Assembly (NCBI RefSeq): GCF_010500995.1
Contig: NZ_QVMK01000035.1
Span: 1 to 33,264 of the forward strand
Direction of reading: 5' to 3'
From: Bacteroides sp. 224
GTDB taxonomy: Bacteria; Bacteroidota; Bacteroidia; Bacteroidales; Bacteroidaceae
DNA length: 33,264 nt
This document shows, one piece after another, positions 17,087 to 25,100 of the stretch. The notes beneath the pieces are model-generated. The model ran no database searches, was not told the origin of the DNA, and saw only the letters and a program-made list of their open reading frames with translations. How positions within the stretch are numbered: the first letter of the stretch is position 1; each line of letters starts with the position of its first letter. Made by a program: the position numbers and the translations under genes.

Positions 17087-18544
17087 ATGGCGAAACAAAT
17101 GAAACAGGTCATGGATATCCGTGTCTCGAAAGGGATAACGGTTGGCCAAAGTAACGAACATCAGCGTAAATGGTCGGAGAAAGGTTGGGACTCTGCTGTC
17201 AGTACCGGAAACTATGACCGCAGTCGGGAGGCTCTCAATTTCGAGATCAGAAAAGGCGGAGTAATTACTCCGGTTGACAAGCGTAAAAGTATTCCTCAAC
17301 TGATGGCGGAAAATCTGGCGGAACGTGGTATTAAAGATCCCAACGAGAACCGGGAAACACCTAAGTACCGGACGGTGGTCAATTTCATTTTGGGTGGTAC
17401 ACGTGAACGTATGCTTGAAATTGCTTTCGGAAATCAAAAGGTGGATCTTGCAAAGGGTACTGACAACTCACATATAAAACGAAGCCCTGATATTGAACTG
17501 TGGGCACAGGATATGTACAGATTTGCAAGTGACAAATGGGGAGAGGAAAATATTGTCGCCTTCATTGTACATCTCGATGAGACCAACCCGCATATCCACA
17601 TGACTCTTTTGCCAATAGATAAGGATAAGAAGTTTGCATTCAAAAAAATGTTTGCCGGTAAGGATAAATATGAATACAAGGAAATCATGTTGGCTCTTCA
17701 CGATGAACTGGCCAAGGTAAATGAAAAGTGGGGGTTGAAGCGTGGAAACAGTATTGCAGTAACAGGTGCGAAACATCGCACAACAGAAGAGTACAGACGT
17801 GATCTTACCGAACAGTGTACCACTCTCGAAGGACAGATTGAAGAGAACAAGAAAATACTTAAACAGCTCTATGATGATATCCGGTTTGCGGAAAAGAGAG
17901 TCAAGGGACTTACCACGATGACTTTGAATTTGGAACAGCGGAAAGAAGAATTAGAAAAAGAAATTGTCGCTGTCAATGAAGAATTGAAAAACGGCAAAGG
18001 TAATTCTGAAGAGTTACACGAACGAATTAAGAAACTGGATAATGACCTTCAGAAAGTATTGGATAATTTGGCAGATAAACAGGCAAAACTGAAACATGCC
18101 AATGAACAGTTGGATGAGTTAAAAAGTCTCAAAGACAAGGCGAAAGAACTGACATATCAGTACGAGCAGCAACTTAGGGCTTCGACAGCCAATCTGAGCC
18201 AGCAAGTACGCTTTAGATTGGCGGATGTACTCTTGGATGACTTAATCAGAGATTTCAAAATGATTTTGCCAACTCTCAGTCCTGACACGAAAGAATCTTT
18301 AGACGATTCGCTGTTACAGGATATGGCGGAACATGGCGAAGAGATTATCAAATGTGCCATATTCTTATATGCCAATATGGTAGATCAGGCAACCAACTTT
18401 GCGAAAGGACATGGAGGAGGTGGAGGAGGAAGCGACCTTCCTTGGGGACGTAAGGATGACGAAGATGACCGGGCCTGGGCACGTCGCTGTTTGATGATGG
18501 CTCACCGGATGATGAAGCCAAGTGGAAAAAATATGCGAAGATAG
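17087..18544 (+). CDS. mobV: MobV-family relaxase (Mob/Pre)
   Basis: A 485-aa relaxase that would nick one strand at oriT and lead it into the recipient. The N-terminal Mob_Pre domain covers about residues 1-230, with the metal-binding motif HLDETNPHIH at 162-171 (HxDExxPHxH). A long coiled coil follows at about 240-365 (Glu/Lys/Leu-rich), then a C-terminal part with a Gly-rich run near 440 and a basic end. The size is normal for the family. It is followed by the AGTATGAT repeat and the ompA gene. There is no coupling-protein gene nearby, so mobilisation would need a TraG/VirD4-like protein from elsewhere. Confidence 0.92.
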   Translation: MAKQMKQVMDIRVSKGITVGQSNEHQRKWSEKGWDSAVSTGNYDRSREALNFEIRKGGVITPVDKRKSIPQLMAENLAERGIKDPNENRETPKYRTVVNFILGGTRERMLEIAFGNQKVDLAKGTDNSHIKRSPDIELWAQDMYRFASDKWGEENIVAFIVHLDETNPHIHMTLLPIDKDKKFAFKKMFAGKDKYEYKEIMLALHDELAKVNEKWGLKRGNSIAVTGAKHRTTEEYRRDLTEQCTTLEGQIEENKKILKQLYDDIRFAEKRVKGLTTMTLNLEQRKEELEKEIVAVNEELKNGKGNSEELHERIKKLDNDLQKVLDNLADKQAKLKHANEQLDELKSLKDKAKELTYQYEQQLRASTANLSQQVRFRLADVLLDDLIRDFKMILPTLSPDTKESLDDSLLQDMAEHGEEIIKCAIFLYANMVDQATNFAKGHGGGGGGSDLPWGRKDDEDDRAWARRCLMMAHRMMKPSGKNMRR

Positions 18545-18550
18545 TTTTTG

Positions 18551-18655
18551 AGTATGATAATAGGTATGATTTTTTCCAAGAAACAAAATGCAGGTTAAAT
18601 ACAGATTGATAGGAAGTAGAACACTTCGTCACCTCAATCAGATACAGTTTCTTTG
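18551..18655 (+). promoter_or_regulatory. ompA promoter with AGTATGAT direct repeat
   Basis: AGTATGAT (18551-18558) and GGTATGAT (18563-18570) repeat with a 12-bp period. CAGGTTAAA lies downstream at about 18591-18599. A -7-like box TTTCTTTG is at 18648-18655, 25 bp before the ATG. The same arrangement stands before the tra operon (30602-30707, minus strand), with the repeat 78 bp from the -7-like box here and 79 bp there. Confidence 0.6.
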
Positions 18656-18680
18656 TTCCATACATTAAATTAAGATTACA

Positions 18681-20096
18681 ATGATAAAGAAAATATTATT
18701 GATTTTGCCACTCGCTTTGTCGCTGAAGGCACAAGCTGATGATGTCCGCCTTTTAGATAGTCTTATAGTTCATAATGCTTCTTTGGAGATGCTCGAACCA
18801 ATTAAACCATCCTACCTTGAAAATATTACTTCTGCGAGGATATGGAAGGACAATTGGTTTCTGAGCATTTCTGGTGGAGCTTCGGCATTTGTCGGTTCTC
18901 CGTTAGGCTGTGCCGACTTGTTTGGTAGAATAGAGCCGACTTTATCTGTTTCAGCAGGGAAATGGTTCACGCCGGCGATTGGTGGTCGGGTTTCCTTTCA
19001 GGGATTCAAACTTAAGAACAGCCTGTTGCAGAAGCAATCATACAAAAGCGTACATGCTGATTTTTTATGGAATGTATGGTCTCACTCTTACAATGCCCGT
19101 GACCAGCCAAGATGGAAAGTTGTTCCCTATGCAGGACTTGGCATCATACACAATGAGGATAATGGGAACAGTCCTTTTGCCTTCTCTTATGGCGTGACGG
19201 GACAATATCGTCTTTCTCAAAGGACTCACCTAATCATGGAACTTGGCGGCACTACTACATTCAAGAACTTTGACGGTCGCGGCGCTTCCAATAGATTCGG
19301 TGATAATCTGATGAGCCTCACAGCTGGCTTATCTTTCTGTATTGGAAAGGTAGGCTGGAAAAGAGTGGTGGATGCCAATCCTTATATAAGGCAAAATGAA
19401 TGGTTGATTGAATATGTTTCTTCATTAAACGATTGCAATTCACGATTGGCTAAGCAACATAATGAGGATACAGAATCAATTGCTGAATTGAAAAAGATTC
19501 TGGAAATTGAAGGTTTGCTTGATTTATATAAAAATCGTTCAAAGAATGAAAGCAAGAAAACTCCTTCAGTGAAATCCTATCCAAAAAATGATTACAGTGG
19601 GCTTAATTCCCTCCGCTCAAGATTGCAGAGTACGCAATGGTCAGATAATTCCTTCAATGGTGATTCTATCCAAGATAAGAGTTCAACAGAAAATTATAAG
19701 TTAGGGATTTCTTCCGGATATCAATCATTATTACAAGGTTATCTTTCCGAGTTGTCAAAAGGGAAAAAATGCATAGGGGCACCTATCTTCTTTTTCTTTG
19801 AGTTGGGAACAAATCAACTTACAGATGCTTCTCAGTTAATCAACTTGGATAAAATTGCCAGAATTGCAAAACAATACAATCTGAATATTAGGGTTTGTGG
19901 ATCTGCTGACAGTGCTACTGGAACTGCTGATGTTAATCATAATTTAGCAGCCAGCCGTTCCAAATATATCTGTTCACAATTGTTACATCGGGGCATTGAT
20001 AAGAATCGAATTTCAGAGGTAAATAAAGGAGGGATTGATACCTATACACCGAAAGAAGCTAACCGGCACACTTCAGTGATGCTCTTCCTTAAATAA
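18681..20096 (+). CDS. OmpA-family outer-membrane protein (471 aa)
   Basis: A signal peptide (MIKKILLILPLALSLKAQA) is followed by a beta-barrel-like region at about 55-225 with alternating hydrophobic strands (FLSISGGASAFVG, VVPYAGLGI, LIMELGGTTTF). A linker with a helical stretch covers about 240-360. The C-terminal OmpA peptidoglycan-binding domain covers about 370-470 (FFELGTNQLTD, then ...LAASRSKYICSQLLHRGI). It would sit in the outer membrane, holding the cell wall. Such OmpA-like genes occur beside mobilisation genes in Bacteroidales elements; a role in mating or surface change is inferred. Shared promoter architecture with the tra operon supports a role in transfer. Confidence 0.85.
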   Translation: MIKKILLILPLALSLKAQADDVRLLDSLIVHNASLEMLEPIKPSYLENITSARIWKDNWFLSISGGASAFVGSPLGCADLFGRIEPTLSVSAGKWFTPAIGGRVSFQGFKLKNSLLQKQSYKSVHADFLWNVWSHSYNARDQPRWKVVPYAGLGIIHNEDNGNSPFAFSYGVTGQYRLSQRTHLIMELGGTTTFKNFDGRGASNRFGDNLMSLTAGLSFCIGKVGWKRVVDANPYIRQNEWLIEYVSSLNDCNSRLAKQHNEDTESIAELKKILEIEGLLDLYKNRSKNESKKTPSVKSYPKNDYSGLNSLRSRLQSTQWSDNSFNGDSIQDKSSTENYKLGISSGYQSLLQGYLSELSKGKKCIGAPIFFFFELGTNQLTDASQLINLDKIARIAKQYNLNIRVCGSADSATGTADVNHNLAASRSKYICSQLLHRGIDKNRISEVNKGGIDTYTPKEANRHTSVMLFLK

Positions 20097-20163
20097 CAAC
20101 TACATTCAAATAATAACTTTTTCGTAATAAATAAAACATTTAGAAGGGGGTGGCTTGCGAAAG

Positions 20164-20979
20164 TCAATCCCCTCTGGTATTGCACCATGCTGTGAACCAA
20201 ATATCAAATTTATCAGGCATCTGGAATGTCTTACCTAGAAATAAAGCATAAGATACTTTTCCTCCTTTCTTTTCTATCTGCTTTTTGAAATCAAAAATGC
20301 TGCTCCCTGTAGTAAACAAATCATCAACCACAACAACCTTTTTTCCTGTCAAATCACAATTTATATAGTAGTTTTGTTCCAGACTCTTTTTGGTCCTGTC
20401 TTTAGTCAGATGAAGGCTTTCGCGTTCCCCAGTATACATGATGAAGTTATAACCATTGGAGGATTCAGGATAATAATCTTCAAGAAAATCGTTCAATGCA
20501 CTAAACCGTCTCTTATAATGCCAGTTCTTACTACAAGGCATAAACATAATGACACAATCATCTTCCGGCTCCAAAGCTTCCATGCAGTTCATAAAGAAGT
20601 CATAACCGTTTCTCTTGCCATCCTTGAATCCTAACAGCTCCTCGTAAAAATCCCCTTGCTCATAACTGATGTCGTTATGATAGCGAGTGGGGATATAATA
20701 ATCAGTGAAAATGCACCTCACTCCCTTAAATTTGAATGGTTTCATTGGCTTATGGCTATCAAATTCGGTTGGATTGGAAAGAGCATAAATAGGGTAGGCC
20801 GCTTTATTCCCTGCTAACACCGCTTTTCTGCTCAATTTTCTTCTCAGTGATTGTTCGGAGGTCAATTGAGCTGCATAAAAATATGCTTCCCCAGCCTTTT
20901 TCAAGCTATAGAATGCAAATCTTATGGCAGCAATCGTTACCGCAAGTAGAATGAAATATACAATTAAAGCCTTATCCAT
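20164..20979 (-). CDS. Membrane-anchored phosphoribosyltransferase-like protein (271 aa)
   Basis: An N-terminal hydrophobic segment at residues 5-25 (ALIVYFILLAVTIAAIRFAF) would anchor it in the inner membrane. The C-terminal half holds the type I phosphoribosyltransferase PRPP-binding motif VVVVDDLFTTGSS at 215-227. CVIMFMPCS at about 142-150 looks like the preceding strand, and Cys149 plus the ComF-like order recall ComF/amidophosphoribosyltransferase relatives. The substrate is unknown. Promoter: TAACTTTG on the minus strand at 21001-20994, 15 bp before the ATG. It is convergent with ompA and probably a cargo gene of the element. Confidence 0.8.
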   Translation of the reverse strand: MDKALIVYFILLAVTIAAIRFAFYSLKKAGEAYFYAAQLTSEQSLRRKLSRKAVLAGNKAAYPIYALSNPTEFDSHKPMKPFKFKGVRCIFTDYYIPTRYHNDISYEQGDFYEELLGFKDGKRNGYDFFMNCMEALEPEDDCVIMFMPCSKNWHYKRRFSALNDFLEDYYPESSNGYNFIMYTGERESLHLTKDRTKKSLEQNYYINCDLTGKKVVVVDDLFTTGSSIFDFKKQIEKKGGKVSYALFLGKTFQMPDKFDIWFTAWCNTRGD

Positions 20980-20993
20980 CTTTTTTTGACGTG

Positions 20994-21001
20994 CAAAGTT
21001 A
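20994..21001 (-). promoter_or_regulatory. Promoter -7 box of the phosphoribosyltransferase-like gene
   Basis: TAACTTTG on the minus strand matches TAnnTTTG; the ATG at 20979 follows closely. Confidence 0.55.
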
Positions 21002-21180
21002 AAATAAAAAAGGAGTTATCCTCTAATATAAATACAGAACCAGAGATTGGGTATTTGTAGTTGGAAATGGGTGATATGTATACATTCTGCGTTATAATAA
21101 TGAAAAAAACACCACCATCAACCCATTATAATCTGAAAAAATCTCTGTTTTTGTGCAAAATGTGCGACAAGAAGTCGGCT

Positions 21181-21459
21181 GGGAACGGACGAATTGCCCG
21201 TGTTATGATGAATGCTGAATTAACTTCCGCCGGAGAGTCTAAAATAATAATACCAACCGTTTTCCGGAATGATTATTTGCTGGTGCTACGTCGTCTTAGC
21301 AGGCAAAATGATCCGAATGTTTTTATTCATGCGATGCAGAAAGTTCGAAGATTCAGTTATAATCTGTATGGAGAGGGTATTGAATCTATGGAGGATTTTT
21401 TAAATAAATGCCATGCTTTTGATGATCCGGAAGAAGGGGTTTTGAGAATGGAATTTTAG
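21181..21459 (+). pseudogene. Fic-domain protein, C-terminal remnant
   Basis: Recognisable homology begins exactly at GNGRIARVMMN, the second half of the Fic signature HPFxDGNGRxxR, and runs to the stop (IIIPTVFRNDYLLVLRRLSR, then a final YGEGIESMEDFL). The catalytic histidine and everything before it are missing; the open frame upstream (from 21061) is unrelated sequence. The AMPylation or similar transfer reaction of Fic enzymes cannot occur. The breakpoint lies inside the active-site motif, suggesting a deletion or recombination event. Confidence 0.8.
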
Positions 21460-21698
21460 ATATTATATAAAAAAATCCCTGATACGCAGATTATTTCATT
21501 AAAAAATCTCCGATTTGATAATTTATCTCTGTTATTATTGGAAATATTCCTATACTTAAGTAACTATAATATGAATTCACCCATCCGTGGAACAGATCAT
21601 TTTGCAACCGATAGAACCAGTCAGGCCTCTTTAGGGCACTATCAAGTCATTTTTCAGACAGGTTACTTTTAAATATTTCCTAATAAATCAGATTGTTA
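21460..21698. other. Gap between the Fic remnant and the Abi_2 promoter
   Basis: A+T-rich stretch in which I see no gene, terminator or clear repeat. Confidence 0.3.
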
Positions 21699-21730
21699 TT
21701 TTGTTTTTAAAGAAAATCATTTTATCTTTG
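21699..21730 (+). promoter_or_regulatory. Promoter of the structured RNA and the Abi_2 gene
   Basis: TTTTG at 21699-21703 and TATCTTTG at 21723-21730 match the Bacteroidales -33 (TTTG) and -7 (TAnnTTTG) elements with normal spacing. Transcription would begin at about 21737, directly at the hairpin. Confidence 0.65.
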
Positions 21731-21736
21731 TAGCAA

Positions 21737-21791
21737 CATGCTTACCCCGCTTCCCGTCAGATCAGCGCGCTCAGGGTAAGCCTTTTATTTT
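21737..21791 (+). ncRNA. Short structured RNA upstream of the Abi_2 gene
   Basis: A perfect 8-bp stem GCTTACCC (21740-21747) / GGGTAAGC (21774-21781) encloses a 26-nt pyrimidine-rich loop that can fold further (CGCT 21748-21751 with AGCG 21764-21767). A U-rich tract TTTTATTTTT follows at 21783-21792, so the RNA could end there as a ~55-nt transcript, with read-through into the gene whose ATG is at 21800. It starts at the predicted transcription start. Conserved ncRNAs are known beside AbiF/AbiD-type HEPN genes; that this is one of them is inference. Confidence 0.55.
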
Positions 21792-21799
21792 TATACCCC

Positions 21800-22696
21800 A
21801 TGAGTAAAATTCCTTATCCTAAAAATCTCATATCTTTTGCTGATCAGATTACTTTGCTTAAACAGCGTGGGCTGTCTTTCGGAGATGAATCCAAAGCATT
21901 ACATCTGTTACAGAATATCAGTTACTATCGTTTGAGCGGCTATTGGTATCCTTTATTGGCAGATAAGCAAAATCATATTTTCAAGCCAGGAAGTACGTTC
22001 GAAGCGGCTTATAGTATATATAAGTTCGATAGCGAACTCCGGAAACTGATTAGTGCGGAGTTAGAGAAGATAGAAGTGGCAGTACGCACACAAATCGCTT
22101 ATTTGCTTTCTTCGCAATACAATGGCTATTGGTTTACCGATGCTTCTCTTTTTAATAATCCTGCACATCATGCCCAAATGGTAGACAAGATAGATGTAGA
22201 ATATCAGCGTAGTGACGAAGAATTTGTTACAGCTTTCAAAGCTAAATATTCCAATCATTTTCCCCCAAGTTGGATGACTTTGGAAATTACCTCTTTCGGA
22301 ACCCTTTCTATTTTATATAGCAACTTGGTTCCCGGACGGGCAAAACGAAATATCGCTGCCTATTTCGGACTAGCGGACACCGTTTTTGCTTCATGGCTAC
22401 ACAGTATTGTGTACATTCGTAACATTTGTGCACATCATTGCCGCTTGTGGAACAGAACGTTAAGTATTCGTCCCTTGATGCCTCGTTCACCCCGCAAACC
22501 GTTCGTTTCCCTTTCTGCCAGCGGCACTCAACAAGTTTATTTCATATTGAGCATGATTGTTTACCTATTGAATATTATCAATCCGAATCATTCATTTGTG
22601 GTAAGGTTTAAAGACTTGTTGAGCCGTTATCCTTCGATTGATGTACGAGCAATGGGGTTTCCTGCCAATTGGAAGAATGAAGATATTTGGAAATAA
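21800..22696 (+). CDS. Abi_2 (AbiD/AbiF-type) HEPN abortive-infection protein (298 aa)
   Basis: Matches the Abi_2 family (AbiD/AbiF). The conserved start is ISFADQITLLKQRGL, followed by YYRLSGYWYPLL near 42-53 and ELRKLISAELEKIEVAVRTQ near 79-98. The HEPN ribonuclease motif R-N-I-C-A-H is at 207-212 within IVYIRNICAHHCRLWNRTL. HEPN proteins with this Rx4-6H motif dimerise and cut RNA; family members stop growth after phage infection. Length and motifs are intact, so the protein should be functional. It lies 8 bp after a U tract that ends a hairpin with its own promoter, so expression may be controlled by that RNA. A terminator follows at 22706. No partner protein is encoded next to it. Confidence 0.88.
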   Translation: MSKIPYPKNLISFADQITLLKQRGLSFGDESKALHLLQNISYYRLSGYWYPLLADKQNHIFKPGSTFEAAYSIYKFDSELRKLISAELEKIEVAVRTQIAYLLSSQYNGYWFTDASLFNNPAHHAQMVDKIDVEYQRSDEEFVTAFKAKYSNHFPPSWMTLEITSFGTLSILYSNLVPGRAKRNIAAYFGLADTVFASWLHSIVYIRNICAHHCRLWNRTLSIRPLMPRSPRKPFVSLSASGTQQVYFILSMIVYLLNIINPNHSFVVRFKDLLSRYPSIDVRAMGFPANWKNEDIWK

Positions 22697-22705
22697 GCAC
22701 CTATT

Positions 22706-22746
22706 AAAAAAAGGAACAGTCTTTCCAATGTGGCCGTTCCTTTTTC
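22706..22746. terminator. Terminator after the Abi_2 gene, possibly bidirectional
   Basis: AAAAAGGAAC (ending 22717) pairs with GTTCCTTTTT (22736-22745); the A and T runs on the two sides would let it work in both directions. Confidence 0.75.
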
Positions 22747-22803
22747 TTCTTTTTGAATCATGACGTAGGTTTTGAAACACAATGCTACCAGATTCAGCGC
22801 TAT

Positions 22804-23421
22804 TCACCTCCCTCTCCTGCAATACACTTCTTCCTCAACCTCTTCCACAAGCAGCTTTTCATCGCGTGCCACTTCATCCATGTTACCATCATTGTCCACA
22901 TCACCAATATCCATTTTCCCGTATTGGTATTCCGCCATCTTAGAAAGTTGCTCATGTAAACCTTGAAGGTTACTATCAAGACCGGTGTTGTGTTCGTATG
23001 AGAAACTATGCTCGACAGCAAGACCGGCATTAGTAACCGTGCCAACATCGAGACTGTCGGTATCACGATTATACTGCACGTGTAGTACGGCACCATTTTC
23101 CATCTCAAAGACAGGCATACGTTTGGCTGACATCTCCGCAAACTGCTCAGCCACCATACTTTTTGCCACTTCTTTCACATCTTCGGTAGCTCGATCAGGC
23201 AAACCATAGCGATTAATAGCATTGCGTACTTCCTGTTCAGGTACTTTACGCATGATTTCGTATGTCCCGCCAACACTGTTATTGTAGACCACGGCATAAT
23301 AGTTATCCTCGTCCAACAAAACATCACCACGGTTCCGGATTGGTGATTCGAAAGTATGCTCCAGATCAATTGCATCACCGTGGTCATATTCCTTTGCCTC
23401 TTGTAACAACTGATCATAAAG
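22804..23421 (-). pseudogene. C-terminal fragment of an unknown acidic protein
   Basis: A coding-looking frame of about 205 codons with no ATG at its head; it is open from 23421, after a TGA, and reads YDQLLQEAKEYDHGDAID near the start. It contains an acidic, Asp-rich stretch (DIGDVDNDGNMDEVARD, near 170-186) reminiscent of calcium-binding loops, and ends in EEEVYCRRGR. I do not recognise the family. The missing start and the neighbouring unrelated fragments suggest the left part was removed by recombination at about 23420. Confidence 0.5.
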
Positions 23422-23700
23422 TCAACCAAAAATTCAACTGAAATCCAAGAAAGAATAGCGGAAAATGTAAATGCGTTGAAGTATAGGGATAATATTTCAA
23501 CAGAGGACTATTCTATTTCAAACCTTCATCTGAATGATCTTAAAACTCATATCAAATACATTCTTAGTCAGAACACGGCCTTTAACAATAACGAATTTAA
23601 AGTTTTAATCACTGCCACAAAGGAACAATTGGCAATAGTCGCTTCAGCAAAAAATGAGTATAGTGAAAGATCGAATCAAAAAATAGAGATCATCATTGAT
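23422..23700 (+). pseudogene. Fragment of an unknown gene on the plus strand
   Basis: The frame from 23422 reads STKNSTEIQERIAENVNALK and continues with ISNLHLNDLKTHIKYILSQ, hydrophilic and coding-like, to about IEIIIDG near 23697. It then runs into the opposite-strand TssD fragment. No ATG heads it, so it looks like an internal piece flanked by recombination joints at about 23420 and 23695. Product unknown. Confidence 0.4.
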
Positions 23701-23943
23701 GGTTATTTCGCCATTATATTTTTTTGATGAATCAAACACCCACGACATGATTTTGTCATTCGGAAGTATAGGTAAAGCCACTAATATATTACCTGCTTGC
23801 ACATCTCCGTCCACCTCGCCTTTAACATTTTTATTTTTGTGCAAAGTGTACTCATAGTACATCACATCGTAACTTTCATGATAGAGGTGCTGCACATTAT
23901 CTGCCTGTGGGCTGCGTAGTTTGAGGGTTGCTTTACCGTCCAT
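23692..23943 (-). pseudogene. TssD/Hcp-like T6SS tube protein, N-terminal fragment
   Basis: MDGKATLKLRSPQ, then YDVMYYEYTLHKNKNVKGEV, GDVQAGNILVALPIL and KKYNGEITIND resemble the Bacteroidota Hcp/TssD family, which begins with a similar ATLKL strand and has a conserved D-x-x-Y-x-x-x-x-x-x-D/N region. A whole protein is about 130 residues; homology stops at about residue 84, where the sequence joins the plus-strand fragment. The last residues before the 23644 stop (DLYFLIRSFTILIFC) are not part of the family. No other T6SS gene is near. Confidence 0.55.
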
Positions 23944-24230
23944 GGTATTAATTATCTTTCTTACGACCAATAAGCCAGTAACAGGTCATCGAAACATTCA
24001 CCTTAATTTCGTTCAATACATTCTAATATACAATATGTATTTCTCCCAAAAGTATGCTTTTTGGGTCAAATAATCAAATATATAGACTAAATAAATTAAG
24101 ACACTCAATATTTCGACAATTTGATTTGCTTAAAACTCCCCTATAATTATTGGTCCAGCAATTTGCAAACTATCTCAATAGATTGTAGAAATACACTCTA
24201 AAAGTCAATTATTTTTCAACCCGTTTCACC

Positions 24231-24322
24231 TTTGCCGCAAACGTAGATTTGCCTTTGCCGCGAACGCAACATTGTCTTTGCGGCAAACGTAGACTTGTCT
24301 TTGCGGCAAAGGCAAATCGATG
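24231..24322. repeat. Four tandem 23-bp repeats containing an inverted repeat
   Basis: Four contiguous units begin at 24231, 24254, 24277 and 24300, all starting TTTGCCGC or TTTGCGGC followed by RAACG (the fourth diverges near its end). The first half uses GCCGC and the second GCGGC, so the array folds back on itself. A 16-bp segment at 24246-24261 is the exact reverse complement of 24303-24318. The 460 bp around it (23944-24434) hold no gene I can support. Confidence 0.75.
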
Positions 24323-24434
24323 TGCAGTAGCCCCCTGCACAACACCCTCATGGGCACTTTGCTCGCTTCAACCCCATAAATTTAATGTTTGAATAAATTG
24401 TTTTTTAGCGGATCGTTTTTATATAAAATTCCAT

Positions 24435-24777
24435 TCACCAATAATTGCGTACCATTATGGATACAAAATCGGCCTTGATATTTCGTGCTCCCACCCATAG
24501 GTGTCCTTTTCCAAACATTGCAGGCTTATATACTGTTGTTTGTTCAATCGGAGTTTCGCAAGACCAGCTACGACCTTTATCTGTACTATAGTAATAACAG
24601 GAGGTGAAAATGTTTTTATTCAGATAAGTCAATACGGCTATATAATCACCACAGACATGTATGTTAACGGTGTTTTGTGGAAGTTTAACGAGTTTTTCGG
24701 TTTCAACGCAATACAGTAGTATTTCTTTAGATTCTATATCTTTTTTATCTTTTAAACCAATGTAATATCTTTGGGTA
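24435..24777 (-). pseudogene. Fragment of a BNR/sialidase-repeat-like protein
   Basis: A minus-strand open frame of about 114 codons ending at 24435. It reads RYYIGLKDKKDIESKEILLY, then YYYSTDKGRSW, a pattern like the S-x-D-x-G-x-x-W Asp-box of BNR repeats, and later GKGHLWVGARN. There is no ATG near its left end (only one, at 24632, which would lose half the frame). Possibly a piece of a larger beta-propeller-type protein; original role unknown. Confidence 0.4.
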
Positions 24778-24904
24778 GTTCAATTAAAAATTATTGAGCC
24801 ACAATAACCAATACGCATTGTTTACAAAGATAACCCTTTCTTTGCAATTAGCAGTAAATGAATTAAGTAATTGTCATGTCTTCTACAGTTCCTTCATGGA
24901 TACT

Positions 24905-24932
24905 GGTCAGATTTTACATGTAAAATCCGACC
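24905..24932. promoter_or_regulatory. Large palindrome, operator-like
   Basis: GATTTTACATGTAAAATC at 24910-24927 is a perfect 18-bp palindrome. GGTC before and GACC after, with one mismatch between, extend it to 28 bp. Such a dyad fits a dimeric repressor site. Confidence 0.5.
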
Positions 24933-24955
24933 AACTCAATACGGTCGAAACGATT

Positions 24956-25043
24956 GATTTAACCGTATGCGACAGCTGATTTAGCCGTATGAGTTGAGCG
25001 ACTTAACCGTATGTGTTAGTCTACTTAACCGTATGTGTTTCAT
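24956..25043. repeat. Four tandem 22-bp repeats
   Basis: Units begin at 24956, 24978, 25000 and 25022, with core GAYTTARCCGTATG. Units 3 and 4 share ACTTAACCGTATGTGTT. Part of the unit occurs inverted upstream at about 24931-24945 (CCAACTCAATACGGT against GCTCAACTCATACGGC). There are no spacers, so this is not a CRISPR array. Together with the palindrome it makes an iteron- or operator-like region of about 140 bp. Confidence 0.75.
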
Positions 25044-25100
25044 AATGATAAAGACAAAGGCGAAACTTCATGAGCTCCACCTTTTTTCTTCTTACATTTA

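Noticed and set aside
16991..17437. A minus-strand open frame opposite the start of mobV
   Set aside because: It overlaps the oriT-like hairpins and the conserved relaxase domain, and has no coding character of its own.
21737..22696. Calling the Abi_2 gene a Cas13-like effector
   Set aside because: It is only 298 aa with one HEPN motif and no repeat array; it is an ordinary Abi_2 family member.
24231..25043. The two short-repeat arrays as CRISPR arrays
   Set aside because: Units are contiguous with no spacers, and no cas genes are present.
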